Shown one piece after another: positions 47,460-56,921 of a stretch of 64,000 bases of DNA (its first letter is position 1; every line of letters begins with the position of its first letter). The DNA is taken from the NCBI RefSeq assembly GCF_014641455.1, contig NZ_BMHT01000007.1:272219-336218 (forward strand), given 5' to 3'. The notes under the pieces were generated by a model. That model saw only the letters and a program-made list of their open reading frames with translations, ran no database searches and was not told where the DNA came from. The translations under genes were made by a program, and so were the position numbers. Source of the stretch: Hymenobacter cavernae (lineage in GTDB: Bacteria > Bacteroidota > Bacteroidia > Cytophagales > Hymenobacteraceae).

Positions 47460-48068
47460 ATGTCGGAAGAAACTGTACCCTTGAACACTGAGAAGCGTAT
47501 CAAAGAAGCGGCTCGTAAGGTGTTCATGGAGAAGGGTTTCGACGGAACAACCTCCCGCGATATCGCCGAAGCAGCGGGCATTAACGTGGCGCTTACCAAC
47601 TACTACTTCCGCAGCAAGGAGAAGTTGTTTAAGATGATTTTTGAGGATGCGCACCGCGAATTCTTTCACGAAAGCCACGAGCTGCTGCAAAAACCGATCA
47701 GCCTGCGCGAGAAAATTCCGCAGTTGATGGCGGCCGATTTTAACCTGTTTTCTAAAACGCCCAATCTGTCGCTTTTTCTACTAGCAGAGCGGCACCGGCA
47801 CCCAGAGCTACTCGCCTCGGTGGAGCAACCGTCGGCTTTAGGCTTCTTTCTCAACCAGATTCAGGAGGCAGTGGAGCAGGGCGAAATCCGGCCGATGGCG
47901 CCGGCCCATGTGCTTCAACTGATTATGGCCAATGTCCAGTTTGTATATCTATCGAAGCCCGTGATGGTGCAATGTGCCAACCTTAACCCAACCACCTACG
48001 CTGACTTCGCCGGTCAGCATCAGCAGCTCGTAACCGACATGATAATGAACTACTTGTTTAATTTCTAA
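47460..48068 (+). CDS. TetR/AcrR family transcriptional regulator
   Basis: A 202-residue repressor. The N-terminal helix-turn-helix is clear: EKRIKEAARKVFMEKGFDGTTSRDIAEAAGINVALTNYYFRSKEKLFKMIFED (about 11-65). The C-terminal ligand domain is all helical and not conserved. The gene stands directly upstream of and co-oriented with a TolC-MFP-RND efflux set, 76 bp before it, so it probably controls that operon. Repeated GTTTAAAAC words in both promoter regions support this. Confidence 0.92.
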   Translation: MSEETVPLNTEKRIKEAARKVFMEKGFDGTTSRDIAEAAGINVALTNYYFRSKEKLFKMIFEDAHREFFHESHELLQKPISLREKIPQLMAADFNLFSKTPNLSLFLLAERHRHPELLASVEQPSALGFFLNQIQEAVEQGEIRPMAPAHVLQLIMANVQFVYLSKPVMVQCANLNPTTYADFAGQHQQLVTDMIMNYLFNF

Positions 48069-48129
48069 CGCTGTTTTCTCTGACTTAGCTGGCTTGGCTG
48101 CCCAGGGTAGGGCGCCCCTTTTGGCCTTA

Positions 48130-48138
48130 GTTTAAAAC
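48130..48138. promoter_or_regulatory. candidate TetR operator upstream of tolC-like gene
   Basis: A third exact copy of GTTTAAAAC, 6 bp before the start codon of the outer membrane factor gene, matching the two copies upstream of tetR. Confidence 0.4.
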
Positions 48139-48144
48139 CCGAAA

Positions 48145-49527
48145 ATGAACAGAACATTACCTCATCTGCGCGCCCGAAGTCGCGCGCTGCTGCTCAGTAT
48201 GCTGCTGCTTGCGCCGTGGCTCGGCTGGGCGCAAAAGGCCACTACGCCCATCGGCTCGCTGCCGCCGCAAGCCAATTTGCAGCAATGCATCGAGTATGCC
48301 CTCAACAACCAGCCTCTGGTGCGCCAATCGAGGCTGAATGAGCAGATCGGCGAACGGAACATCCGCATTGGGCTGTCGTATTGGCTGCCCCAGATCAACG
48401 GCACGGGCATCTACACCCGTAATATTCAGCTGCCTACCAGCGTGTTGCCCAACTTCACCGATCCTTCGGCCGGGCAGCAGATCATTCGTATTGGTCTGAA
48501 AAACACTTCGACAGTAGGCCTGGGTGCCACGCAGCTGCTCTTCAATAACGACGTGCTGCTGGCTGCGCGCTCGGTGCGGGCCACGCGCCTGAACTATGCC
48601 CAGACCACCACGCTCAACAAGATTGAAGTGGTGACCAACGTCAGCAAGGCGTTCTACGACATTCTGCTCACGCAGGAGCAGCTCCGCATTCTGCTGGAAG
48701 ACATTCAGCGGCAGGAGCGGCAGGTGAAAGACGCCCGGGCGCAGTTTGAGCAAGGCATCGTCGATAAAACCGACTTCCTGCGGGCGGAAATTTCGGTGAA
48801 GAATGCCTACGCGCAGCGCCGCACGGTGTCGGAGTCGATGCGGGGTAAGTATGCCACACTCAAGCAGCTGATGGGCCTAGGTCCGGAAAACCCGCTGAAC
48901 CTGACCTACGACACGCTGCAAATGGTGCAGGAAACGGCCCTGGATACGACGCAGCAGCTAGCTTACGAAAGGCGCGTCGAGATTCAGCAGCTGCAAACGC
49001 AGAAACAGCTTCAGCGCTTCCAGATCGACTACTACCGCTACGGGTTTCTGCCTTCGCTGTCAGGGTTTTACAACTACAACCGCGTTTATCAGAACAACCA
49101 TTTCGGGGATCTTTACAGCCGGGCTTTTCCCAACCAGAACGCGGGCTTGCAGCTGGCTCTGCCCATCTTCACCGGCACCCGGCGCCTGCAAAACCTCAAG
49201 ATTGCGGAGCTGCAGGATGATCAGCTTGACCTGAGTTTGTTCGACACCCGTAACCAGATCAATACGGAGTACGAGCAGACCATAGGTACCTACAAAGGCG
49301 CCCTGAACGAGCTGGCTGTGGTGCAGCAGAATGTGGCCGATGCCAAAGAGGTATACCGCATTCTGAACCTCCAATACCGCGAAGGCATCCGCACGTTCCT
49401 GGACGTGATTATCGCCGAGACGGACCTGCGCACGGCGCAGCTGAATTACTACAATGCCTTGTTCAACGTGCTGTCCAGTAAGCTGGATGTGCAGCGGGCG
49501 CTCGGCAACATCACCTTCAATCAGTAG
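48145..49527 (+). CDS. TolC family outer membrane efflux protein
   Basis: A 460-residue protein with a signal peptide ending at GWAQ. It has the two repeated coiled-coil OEP halves: ANLQQCIEYALNNQPLVRQSRLNEQI and EVVTNVSKAFYDILLTQEQLRILLEDIQRQERQVKDARAQFEQGIVDKTDFLRAEI in the first, EVYRILNLQYREGIRTFLDVIIAETDLRTAQLNYYNALFNVLSSKLDVQRALG in the second. It forms the outer membrane channel of the tripartite pump encoded with the next two genes. Confidence 0.95.
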   Translation: MNRTLPHLRARSRALLLSMLLLAPWLGWAQKATTPIGSLPPQANLQQCIEYALNNQPLVRQSRLNEQIGERNIRIGLSYWLPQINGTGIYTRNIQLPTSVLPNFTDPSAGQQIIRIGLKNTSTVGLGATQLLFNNDVLLAARSVRATRLNYAQTTTLNKIEVVTNVSKAFYDILLTQEQLRILLEDIQRQERQVKDARAQFEQGIVDKTDFLRAEISVKNAYAQRRTVSESMRGKYATLKQLMGLGPENPLNLTYDTLQMVQETALDTTQQLAYERRVEIQQLQTQKQLQRFQIDYYRYGFLPSLSGFYNYNRVYQNNHFGDLYSRAFPNQNAGLQLALPIFTGTRRLQNLKIAELQDDQLDLSLFDTRNQINTEYEQTIGTYKGALNELAVVQQNVADAKEVYRILNLQYREGIRTFLDVIIAETDLRTAQLNYYNALFNVLSSKLDVQRALGNITFNQ

Positions 49528-49529
49528 AG

Positions 49530-49657
49530 GTTAGAGCTTAGAGGAGAGAACCTGGAGCTTAGAAACGAGATAAATACCTCCTGTTTATCGTATTTCTTCC
49601 CCACTCTGCTGCTCATTCTTCTCCCCAAACTCTAAGCTCTAAGTTCTGATTTCTAAC
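49530..49657. repeat. word-like imperfect inverted repeat
   Basis: GTTAGAGCTTAGAGG near the start and CTCTAAGCTCTAAG near the end are complementary, with several near-copies of AGAGCTTAGA between. It fills the gap between the tolC-like and hlyD-like genes. Confidence 0.65.
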
Positions 49658-49668
49658 AGCTAAGTAAC

Positions 49669-50829
49669 ATGAACTGGAATTCTAAGCGGGTGTTGCCCGT
49701 CATTATAAGCGCCACGATGCTAGCTTCTTGCGGCAAGAAGGACGAACAGCAGCAGCAAGGACCACCGCCTGCCATTCCGGTGGCGGTGTATAAGGTAAGC
49801 GAAGAGCCGGTGGTAGGCGCCGATACGTACCCCGGCACTGTAGTGCCGCTGAACGAGGTGCAGCTGCTAGCCGAAGTAACTGGCTATCTGACGGATATGT
49901 ATGTGCAGGATGGGGCACGCGTGACAAAGGGGCAGCGGCTTTACGGCATCGACCGCACCCGCTACCAGGCTTCCTACAACGAAGCCGCCGCCCAGCTGGA
50001 AGTAGCCCGCACCAACTACGCCCGCGCCGCCCAGGATGCCGAGCGCTACGTGCGCCTCGGCGAGCAAGACGCTATTGCCAAGCAGCAGGTGGATATTGCG
50101 AAGGCAACCCAGGCTAATGCCAGGTCGCAGATTGCAGCGGCGCAGGCCGCCGTCAGCAGCGCCTCGCTGGATGTGCGCCACTCCGCTATTACGGCGCCGC
50201 TCACCGGCACCATCGGCATTGCGCAGGTAAAGCTAGGTGCCCTCGTGACGCAGGGACAAACGCTCATCAACACGGTTTCGGCCGAGAATCCGATTGCGGT
50301 TGATATCAACATTGCCGAGCAGGACATTGCCCGTTTCCTAAAGCTGCAACAGAATAAGGCGGCGACCAAGGACTCCGTTTTCACGCTCGTACTGCCGGGG
50401 CTGCGTCCTTACACGTTGCCGGGTAGAGTGGCTACCGTGGACCGGGCCGTTGACCCGCAAACCGGTACGCTGCGCGTGCGGATTCAATTTCCGAACCCCG
50501 AAAAGCTCCTCAAAGCGGGCATGAACGTGACCCTGCGCGTGCTCAACCAGGATACCGGCAACCAGCTCGTGATTCCGGCCCGCGCCGTGACCGAGCAGAT
50601 GGGCGAGTTCTACGTGTACGTAGTCGGCGATAGCAACAAAGTAGCCCAGCGCAAGGTGATGACCGGCACGCGGGTGAAAGATATGGTGGTGGTACGCAGC
50701 GGGTTAAAGGAAAACGAAACCATCGTGAGCGACGGTTTGCAGAACCTGCGCGAAGGTGCCGTGATTCAGGTGGGCGACCCCACGAAGCCAGCCGCCGCGC
50801 AAGGTGGGAAGCCGACGGCTGCTAAGTAA
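49669..50829 (+). CDS. RND efflux periplasmic adaptor (membrane fusion protein)
   Basis: A 386-residue lipoprotein (lipobox TMLASC, about residue 20). The adaptor has a lipoyl domain (LAEVTGYLTDMYVQDGARVTKGQRLYGID), a helical hairpin (AAAQLEVARTNYARAAQDAERYVRLGEQDAIAKQQVDIAKATQANARSQI), a second lipoyl half (ITAPLTGTIGIAQVKLGALV) and a beta-barrel domain. It links the inner membrane pump to the TolC-type channel. Confidence 0.95.
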   Translation: MNWNSKRVLPVIISATMLASCGKKDEQQQQGPPPAIPVAVYKVSEEPVVGADTYPGTVVPLNEVQLLAEVTGYLTDMYVQDGARVTKGQRLYGIDRTRYQASYNEAAAQLEVARTNYARAAQDAERYVRLGEQDAIAKQQVDIAKATQANARSQIAAAQAAVSSASLDVRHSAITAPLTGTIGIAQVKLGALVTQGQTLINTVSAENPIAVDINIAEQDIARFLKLQQNKAATKDSVFTLVLPGLRPYTLPGRVATVDRAVDPQTGTLRVRIQFPNPEKLLKAGMNVTLRVLNQDTGNQLVIPARAVTEQMGEFYVYVVGDSNKVAQRKVMTGTRVKDMVVVRSGLKENETIVSDGLQNLREGAVIQVGDPTKPAAAQGGKPTAAK

Positions 50830-50837
50830 CAACTCAG

Positions 50838-50948
50838 AAGAACGTCATGCTGACGAAGGAAGCACCTCGCGTGCTGACGTGGGCAAAGTAGCTCCAATCA
50901 CGAGGGCTGCCATTGCACGCGAGCTGCTTGGACCAGCTCAGCATGACG
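50838..50948. repeat. palindromic repeat, GAACGTCATGCTGA family
   Basis: AGAACGTCATGCTGACGAAG at the left and its inverse AGCTCAGCATGACG at the right enclose an inner pair, GCGTGC / GCACGC. It lies inside the efflux operon between the adaptor and pump genes, followed by a small GCGGGCT / AGCCCGC hairpin at about 50969-50986. Confidence 0.8.
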
Positions 50949-50995
50949 GAATACATCAGCAACGATACGCGGGCTAAAAGCCCGCGCTACATCCT

Positions 50996-53900
50996 ATGAT
51001 ATCAGACGTTTTTATACGGCGGCCGGTCACGGCAATTGTCGTATCCATTGTGATTGTTCTGGTTGGGGTGCTCGCCATCCTGAGCCTGCCCATCAGCCAA
51101 TACCCCGATATCTCGCCACCCGTGGTCCAGATTTCGGGCAGCTTTACGGGGGCCGACGCGCAAACGGTAGAGCAAACCGTGATGACGCCCATCGAGACGC
51201 AGGTAAACGGTACGCCGGGCATGGCCTATCTGTCGTCGAATGCCACGAGTGACGGCCGGGTGTCGTCGAACGTGACGTTCGAGATTGGTACCAACATCGA
51301 TATTGCGACACTCGACGTGCAGAACCGGGTGAGCGTGGCTCAGCCGCAGCTCCCCGATGAAGTAAAGCGCCTAGGTCTGACGGTGAAAAAGCGGAATCCG
51401 ACCATCCTGATGGTGGTGGCGCTGTACTCGCCCAAGAAGACCCACAACATTCAGTTCCTCGACAACTACACCAATATTTACGTCCGCGATGCGCTTTTGC
51501 GCGTGAAAGGCGTGGGTGACGTGACCAGCATCGGCCAGGACTTCTCGATGCGCGTGTGGCTCAAGCCCGACCGCATGGCGCAGCTAGGTTTGAGCGCCGC
51601 CGAAGTAACGAATGCCTTGCGGGAACAGAACGTGCAGGTGGCTGCCGGCTCCATCGGCTCGGCCCCGCAATATGGCTCGCAACCCTTCGAGTACACGCTT
51701 TTTGTAAATGGTCGCCTGACCAAACAGGAAGAGTTTGAGAACATCATCGTGCGCACCAATCCGCAGGATGGCTCCATCGTGTATCTCAAAGACGTGGCGC
51801 GCATCCAGCTCGGCAGCTTCGACTACTCGCGGGCTTCGACCGTGAACGGCAACCCCGCCACGCTGCTGCTCGTGAACCAGACGCCGGGCGGCAACGCTCT
51901 GGAAACAGCCGAAGGCGTGTACGCGGCCCTCGATCAGCTGAAGACGAAGTTCCCACCCGATGTGTCCTATAAGGTGCCGTTTGAGTCGGTGACGGTGGTG
52001 CAGGTGTCCATTGAGGAAGTAATTCACACCCTGATCGAAGCGCTGGTGCTGGTGACGGTGGTGGTGTTCGTGTTCCTGCAAAGCTGGCGCGCCACGCTCA
52101 TCCCGATTGTGGCGGTACCGGTGGCCATTGTGGGTACGTTCATCATGTTTATTCCCCTAGGTTTCACAATTAACACGCTGACGCTCTTTGGTTTCGTACT
52201 CGCTATCGGTATCGTCGTCGACGATGCCATCGTGGTGGTGGAAGCCGTGCAGCACTATATCGATACGGAGAAGATTTCGGCCCGCGAAGCCACGCAAAAA
52301 GCTATGGCCGACATCACGGCGCCGGTTATTGCCATTGCCTTGATTCTGGCGGCGGTGTTTATTCCGGTCGGCTTCATTCCGGGTATTGTGGGGCGTTTGT
52401 ACCAGCAGTTTGCCATCACTATCGCTATTTCGGTGGTGCTGTCGGCTTTCATTGCCTTGTCGCTCACGCCGGCGTTGTGCTCGTTGATGATGCGCCCTAC
52501 GGAGCAAACGGCTGATTCGAAGGGTATCAACAAGCTGTTCTACAAATTCAACCAGTGGTTTGGCCGCGTCACCAACTCCTACTCCAACGGGGTGCAGCGC
52601 ACACTGAAAGCTACGCCGCTGGTGCTCATCGTGTTGGCGTGTATCTATGCCGGTACGTTCGGCCTGTTCCGTACCAAGCCATCGGGCTTCATTCCGACCG
52701 AGGATGAAGGTCGTTTGTACGTGTCGGTGGAGCTGCCGCAGGGTGCTTCCAGCGCCCGCACGAAGGCCATCATGAACCAGATGTCAGACATCATTCGCGA
52801 GAAGGTTCCGGCCATCAACAACTACTCCGGCATTGCCGGTCTGAACGCGCTGAACTTTGCCTTTAAATCGAGCAGCGGCACCTTCTTCGTGCAGCTCAAG
52901 CCTTGGGAAGAGCGCAAAGATGAGTCGCAGCAGCTCTACGGCGTAATTGGTCAGCTTCAGAAGGAGTTCTCGGTGATTAAAGGTGCCAACATCGTGGTGG
53001 TGCCGCCGCCCGCTATTCCGGGCCTGGGTAACACGGGTGGTTTCAGCTTCCAGCTGGAGCAGCGTGAAGCTTCAGCCGATATCAAAGCCTTCGAGGCGAC
53101 CGTGAACAAGTTTGTGGCTGCCGTGAATCAGCGCCCCGAAATCGCGCGGGCCTACACCTTCTTTACGGCCAAAACCCCTGGCTATCAGATAACTGTCGAC
53201 CGGAATAAAGCCAAAAAGCTAGGGGTGCCGCTCACGAACATCTTCCAGACGATGTCGACCTACCTAGGTAGTACCTACATCAACGACTTCACCCGCTACG
53301 GCCGCAACTTCCGCGTGGTGGCCCAGGCTGATACGTTCTACCGCAAGGATATTACGGAGCTGAACACCTTCTACGTGCTTAATCAGCAGGGAAATCAGGT
53401 GCCGATGAGCTCGTTGGTAACCTACAAGCTGGTCGAAAACGCGCCGCTGATTTCGCACTACAACCTGTTCCGCTCAGCCGAAATCAACGGTGATGCGAAG
53501 GCAGGCTACAGCTCTGGCCAGGCCATTGCAGCTTTGCAGGAAGTAGCCGCCCAAACCTTGCCCGCCGACTACGGCTTCGACTTCTCGGGCCTGAGCCGCG
53601 AGGAAATTAACGCTGGCAACAGCACCATCGTCATCTTTGGTCTGTCGATCCTGTTCGTGTTCCTGCTGCTGGCGGCCTTGTACGAAAGCTGGTCGGTGCC
53701 GTTCTCGGTGCTGCTGGCCGTGCCGCTGGGAGCCTTTGGCGCTATCGTGGCCCTCACATTCCTACCCAAGCTCACCAATAACGTGTACGCCCAGATTGGT
53801 CTGATCACGCTGATTGGTCTGGCCGCCAAGAACGCCATTCTGATCGTGGAATTTGCCAAGGAACGCGTCGACTGGGGTATGAACGTGACAAAGGCAACGC

Positions 53901-54289
53901 TGGAAGCCGTGGAGCTGCGTTTGCGCCCGATCATCATGACCTCGTTGGCGTTCATCCTAGGTGTGCTGCCGCTGGCCTTTGCCTCCGGTGCCGGTGCCGT
54001 CTCGCGCCAGACGATCGGCTGGACCGTGACCGGGGGTATGATTGCGGCAACCTTCCTGGCCATCTTCGCGGTGCCGGTGCTGTTTGTGGGCATTACCAAG
54101 CTAGCTTACGGCAAGGAGAAGCTCGCTGAAATGGAAGCCAACTACAAGCCCGAAGAGCACGGCCACGTTCAACACGGCTCGAAGGAGCCCAATACGCCGC
54201 CGGAAGGCCCATCGGAGCCGAAGCAGAACGATCGAGGCACGGAAGAGCAACGGCGCAACGACCAGACGCCGCCGGAGCTGGGAACCTAG
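50996..54289 (+). CDS. RND efflux pump, HAE1/AcrB family
   Basis: A 1097-residue pump with 12 membrane helices and two large periplasmic loops. It begins MISDVFIRRPVTAIVVSIVIVLVGVLAILSLPISQYPDISPPVVQI, and has the proton-relay helix LFGFVLAIGIVVDDAIVVVEAVQHYI with its Asp pair, and VPFSVLLAVPLGAFGAIVALTF and LIGLAAKNAILIVEFAKE in the second half. The last 45 residues are a hydrophilic Pro/Glu-rich extension beyond the usual end. It expels drugs or other amphiphiles through the co-encoded adaptor and channel. Confidence 0.95.
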   Translation: MISDVFIRRPVTAIVVSIVIVLVGVLAILSLPISQYPDISPPVVQISGSFTGADAQTVEQTVMTPIETQVNGTPGMAYLSSNATSDGRVSSNVTFEIGTNIDIATLDVQNRVSVAQPQLPDEVKRLGLTVKKRNPTILMVVALYSPKKTHNIQFLDNYTNIYVRDALLRVKGVGDVTSIGQDFSMRVWLKPDRMAQLGLSAAEVTNALREQNVQVAAGSIGSAPQYGSQPFEYTLFVNGRLTKQEEFENIIVRTNPQDGSIVYLKDVARIQLGSFDYSRASTVNGNPATLLLVNQTPGGNALETAEGVYAALDQLKTKFPPDVSYKVPFESVTVVQVSIEEVIHTLIEALVLVTVVVFVFLQSWRATLIPIVAVPVAIVGTFIMFIPLGFTINTLTLFGFVLAIGIVVDDAIVVVEAVQHYIDTEKISAREATQKAMADITAPVIAIALILAAVFIPVGFIPGIVGRLYQQFAITIAISVVLSAFIALSLTPALCSLMMRPTEQTADSKGINKLFYKFNQWFGRVTNSYSNGVQRTLKATPLVLIVLACIYAGTFGLFRTKPSGFIPTEDEGRLYVSVELPQGASSARTKAIMNQMSDIIREKVPAINNYSGIAGLNALNFAFKSSSGTFFVQLKPWEERKDESQQLYGVIGQLQKEFSVIKGANIVVVPPPAIPGLGNTGGFSFQLEQREASADIKAFEATVNKFVAAVNQRPEIARAYTFFTAKTPGYQITVDRNKAKKLGVPLTNIFQTMSTYLGSTYINDFTRYGRNFRVVAQADTFYRKDITELNTFYVLNQQGNQVPMSSLVTYKLVENAPLISHYNLFRSAEINGDAKAGYSSGQAIAALQEVAAQTLPADYGFDFSGLSREEINAGNSTIVIFGLSILFVFLLLAALYESWSVPFSVLLAVPLGAFGAIVALTFLPKLTNNVYAQIGLITLIGLAAKNAILIVEFAKERVDWGMNVTKATLEAVELRLRPIIMTSLAFILGVLPLAFASGAGAVSRQTIGWTVTGGMIAATFLAIFAVPVLFVGITKLAYGKEKLAEMEANYKPEEHGHVQHGSKEPNTPPEGPSEPKQNDRGTEEQRRNDQTPPELGT

Positions 54290-54300
54290 GTTTCACTTCC

Positions 54301-54357
54301 GAAGCAACAGAAAAAAAGCCAACGCTTTCAAGGCGTTGGCTTTTTTTCTGTTGCTTC
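54301..54357. terminator. strong bidirectional terminator after the efflux operon
   Basis: GAAGCAACAGAAAAAAAGCC pairs perfectly with its complement, and the inner AACGCT / AGGCGTT continues the stem around TTTCA. A and T runs lie within the stem on both sides. It ends the tetR-RND transcript. Confidence 0.92.
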
Positions 54358-54551
54358 GGTATATAGTTTTATCGGGGATGATCTTTGAAATGCCCAGCAA
54401 ACTAGCGCCCTATTCGGAACACAGCGCACTCACATATCACAACTCCTTTTACCGGGTAGGTCGGGACAAACAGTCAGCAGTTTGGCTAACTACTAAGCCT
54501 CACGGTCTGCCTTTCGTCACAGGTTGGTTACTGCCTGATAGAGGAAAAGAG

Positions 54552-55127
54552 CTACCGTAGCTCGGTTTTTCGAATGCGACTCAAGGATTGCGGCGTGATC
54601 CGTAGGTAAGAAGCAATATAGTGTTGCGGTATGCTCAAAATCAGGTCAGGGTAGCGCTTAATAAATTCCTGGTATTTCTGCTTGGCGGTTCCGAAATGCA
54701 AAAAGTCGTTGTCCTTCAAGGTGTTGAGCAATGCCACTTCCGTCAGGAGCTTGCTCAGGATGAAGAGCTTGGGAATTTCCTCCATAAGCTGCTGCCAGGG
54801 GCGCCGCTCGATAAGCAGCAACTCGCACGCCGTGAGGGCCTGAATGCCTGAGTGCGTGGGTTGATTGCTGGAAAAGCTCTCCAGGTCCAGGATAAATTGG
54901 TTGGGGCGAAGAAAACACGTGGTGGCTTCGTCCTCCGGTTCCGGACCCACCAGGTACCTCCGGCAAACGCCGGCACTGACGAAGCCCAGCCGGTTCGAGA
55001 GCTCGCCGGGCGCGAGGAAATGCTCACCCGCCCGGAATGGCTGCATCGCAAAATGGCCCGTGATATAGGCAATTTCGTCGGGGCTCAACACCCCGCCGAA
55101 ACAGAATGCTTGGCGTAGATTTTCCAT
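54552..55127 (-). CDS. Crp/Fnr family transcriptional regulator
   Basis: A 191-residue protein. The N-terminal cyclic-nucleotide-binding fold is recognisable (FRAGEHFLAPGELSNRLGFVSAGVCRRYLVG, LDLESFSSNQPTHSGIQALTACELLLIERRPWQQL). The C-terminal DNA-binding segment ends YPDLILSIPQHYIASYLRITPQSLSRIRKTELR, the standard end of this Bacteroidota subgroup. The typical phosphate-binding Arg of CRP is not obvious, so cAMP sensing is unlikely. It lies 15 bp downstream of the epimerase gene and may regulate it. Confidence 0.9.
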   Translation of the reverse strand: MENLRQAFCFGGVLSPDEIAYITGHFAMQPFRAGEHFLAPGELSNRLGFVSAGVCRRYLVGPEPEDEATTCFLRPNQFILDLESFSSNQPTHSGIQALTACELLLIERRPWQQLMEEIPKLFILSKLLTEVALLNTLKDNDFLHFGTAKQKYQEFIKRYPDLILSIPQHYIASYLRITPQSLSRIRKTELR

Positions 55128-55142
55128 ACGAATGGTTGGCGC

Positions 55143-56168
55143 TTACTTAACCAAACCTAGGTCGAGGATGCTTTGGGCGCAGGCAATCACGGCTTCCTCC
55201 TGGGTTAGTGGCTGCCAATGTAGCAGCTCTTTGGCTTTTCGGTTGTCGCACTTGCGCTGCTGGCCTAGGTCCAGGAGCACCGGCCGAATGGCCGGGTCAA
55301 ACCAGCTAAGCAGCCGGGTCAGGAGATTAGGCAGCACCCGGCGCGGAATGTTACGGCCGGGAAAACGGGTGCGCAGCAGAGCGGCTATCTGGGCATACGT
55401 CAGGAAGCCCGCCGTGCCCACGAAGCGTTGACCCGCGGCAGCCGGCTGCTCCATGGCCCGCCGCAGCAGGTCGGCGATAGAGCGCACATCTACCAACGCA
55501 AAACCTAGGTCGGGCACGGCGGGCATGCTGCCATCCAGTAGCTTGAGCACTGCGTTGGCGGAATTGCCAAAATCCTCTTCCAGCACCGGCCCCAACACCA
55601 GGCCGGGCAAGACGGCGGTCAGTTCCAGCTCGCTGGTGTCCGCCGCCATAAAGTCCCACGCCGCCTTTTCAGCCAGCGTCTTGCTGCGGAAATAAGCCGT
55701 GGTGTCCACTCGATTGGTCACATCGGTCCACGTCGTTTCGTCGTAGAGCCCGCTTTCCCGGCCTTTGGGCCGCCCATACATCAGGGCACCGGTGGAAGAC
55801 GTAAGCACCACGCGTTTGACCCCGTTGGCTGCCGCTGCCCGCAGCACGTGCAACACGCCGTTTTTGGCGGGCACAATCAACTCATCCTCGTGCTGGGGCA
55901 CTTCCCGCGGGTTTGGCGAAGCAATGTGCTGAACGTAGTCCATACCTTGCATTAGGTCGTGCCAGACCGTTTCATCGGTCAGTTCCGCTTGGGCAAAGCG
56001 TAGCTTGTCTACATGCTGGGTGTGGCGCGCCAGCATAGTTTTTACTGCATCTGCCCGGTCCAGACTCCGCAGCGTACCGGTAACTTCGTACCCATTCTCC
56101 AGCAAGTGGATGGCCGTATGCGAGCCGATAAAACCGGAGATGCCGGTCAGTAATACCTTACCTTTCAT
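55143..56168 (-). CDS. NAD-dependent epimerase/dehydratase, dihydroflavonol-reductase-like
   Basis: A 341-residue extended SDR from the ATG at 56168. The Rossmann motif GISGFIGSH is near the N-terminus, followed by the active-site region RVVLTSSTGALMYG and YFRSKTLAEKAAW with the Tyr and Lys of Y-x3-K. LTAVLPGLVLGPVLEEDFGNSANAVLKLLDG is typical of aldehyde- or flavonol-reductase-like SDRs. The substrate is unknown. It is followed closely by the Crp/Fnr gene. Confidence 0.88.
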   Translation of the reverse strand: MKGKVLLTGISGFIGSHTAIHLLENGYEVTGTLRSLDRADAVKTMLARHTQHVDKLRFAQAELTDETVWHDLMQGMDYVQHIASPNPREVPQHEDELIVPAKNGVLHVLRAAAANGVKRVVLTSSTGALMYGRPKGRESGLYDETTWTDVTNRVDTTAYFRSKTLAEKAAWDFMAADTSELELTAVLPGLVLGPVLEEDFGNSANAVLKLLDGSMPAVPDLGFALVDVRSIADLLRRAMEQPAAAGQRFVGTAGFLTYAQIAALLRTRFPGRNIPRRVLPNLLTRLLSWFDPAIRPVLLDLGQQRKCDNRKAKELLHWQPLTQEEAVIACAQSILDLGLVK

Positions 56169-56301
56169 AGTCGTTGCGTTACGCGGCAAAGGTCCAGGAC
56201 CTGGCGCTACGCCCACGTTACCAATGGGTAAGAAAATCAGCAGCTAGTAAATTCTGGAGGCCGGACGGCGCAGAAAATCGGCTTCGTTTTACCTGGGTTG
56301 T

Positions 56302-56345
56302 TCACGAAAACCTAGGTTTTCACAACCACCAAGACCTAGGTTTTC
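56302..56345. repeat. inverted repeat around two AACCTAGGTT words
   Basis: CACGAAAACCTAGGTTTTC and its near inverse CCTAGGTTTTCGTGG face each other around CACAACCACCAAGA. Each arm itself contains the palindrome AACCTAGGTT or close to it. It lies between the GrpB and epimerase genes and may be a terminator for the minus-strand GrpB transcript or a regulatory hairpin. Confidence 0.6.
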
Positions 56346-56393
56346 GTGGACAATCCAGGGCACACGCATCAACCTGGCGGCTCTGCCCGTGTC

Positions 56394-56918
56394 TCACCCA
56401 TTGCCAATGATGTTGCCGATAAAGGTTGTCTTGCCTTCCACATACTGTTCGCTGGCGTAGGGAAAACGACGCGCAAGGTCGCGCTTTAAGGCCGCATACG
56501 CTTGGGCCTGTTCGGGGTGCGTGCGCAGGTAGTTGCGCAGGGAAAGATGATTCGTGAGTCCTGCGCCTGCTGCTAAACACACGTAGAGGTGATGCGCGGG
56601 CCACGTTCTTTTGGGTGTTGTGTACGGGGCATTTTCATCCAACTGTTTAAAAGCTTCCCGCTCCTTTACGCCTCTATTGCCCAGATGCTGATACCCCAAC
56701 GCTGCTAGTGGCGCTACCAAAACAGGCAAAACTGCCTGATCTTGAATAACAAGATCAATATCGATAACCGGTTTGGCTGCCAAACCGGGCACGGCGGTGC
56801 TGCCGACATGTTCGATGCCGATAAGCCACTCACCGAGCGCCGCAGCATAGACCTGGGCTAATTCCTGAAAGGCAGTAGGCCAGCTAGGGTTATACTCGAC
56901 GATTTCAATCTTGCGCAT
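56394..56918 (-). CDS. GrpB family (UPF0157) nucleotidyltransferase-fold protein
   Basis: A 174-residue protein. KIEIVEYNPSWPTAFQEL and IGIEHVGSTAVPGLAAKPVIDIDLVI are the family signature, with the paired Asp of a nucleotidyltransferase fold. RTWPAHHLYVCLAAGAGLTNHLSLRNYLRTHPEQAQAYAALKRDLA completes the domain. Some relatives are fused to dephospho-CoA kinase, but the function is unknown. It starts three bases after the nudK stop. Confidence 0.9.
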   Translation of the reverse strand: MRKIEIVEYNPSWPTAFQELAQVYAAALGEWLIGIEHVGSTAVPGLAAKPVIDIDLVIQDQAVLPVLVAPLAALGYQHLGNRGVKEREAFKQLDENAPYTTPKRTWPAHHLYVCLAAGAGLTNHLSLRNYLRTHPEQAQAYAALKRDLARRFPYASEQYVEGKTTFIGNIIGNG

Positions 56919-56921
56919 GTC

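Noticed and set aside
50969..50986. Hairpin GCGGGCT/AGCCCGC just before the AcrB gene as a terminator
   Set aside because: It has no T run and lies inside an operon; more likely a member of a small repeat class.
54336..54560. 74-residue frame after the efflux operon
   Set aside because: It begins in the terminator hairpin and has no protein-like features or start signal.
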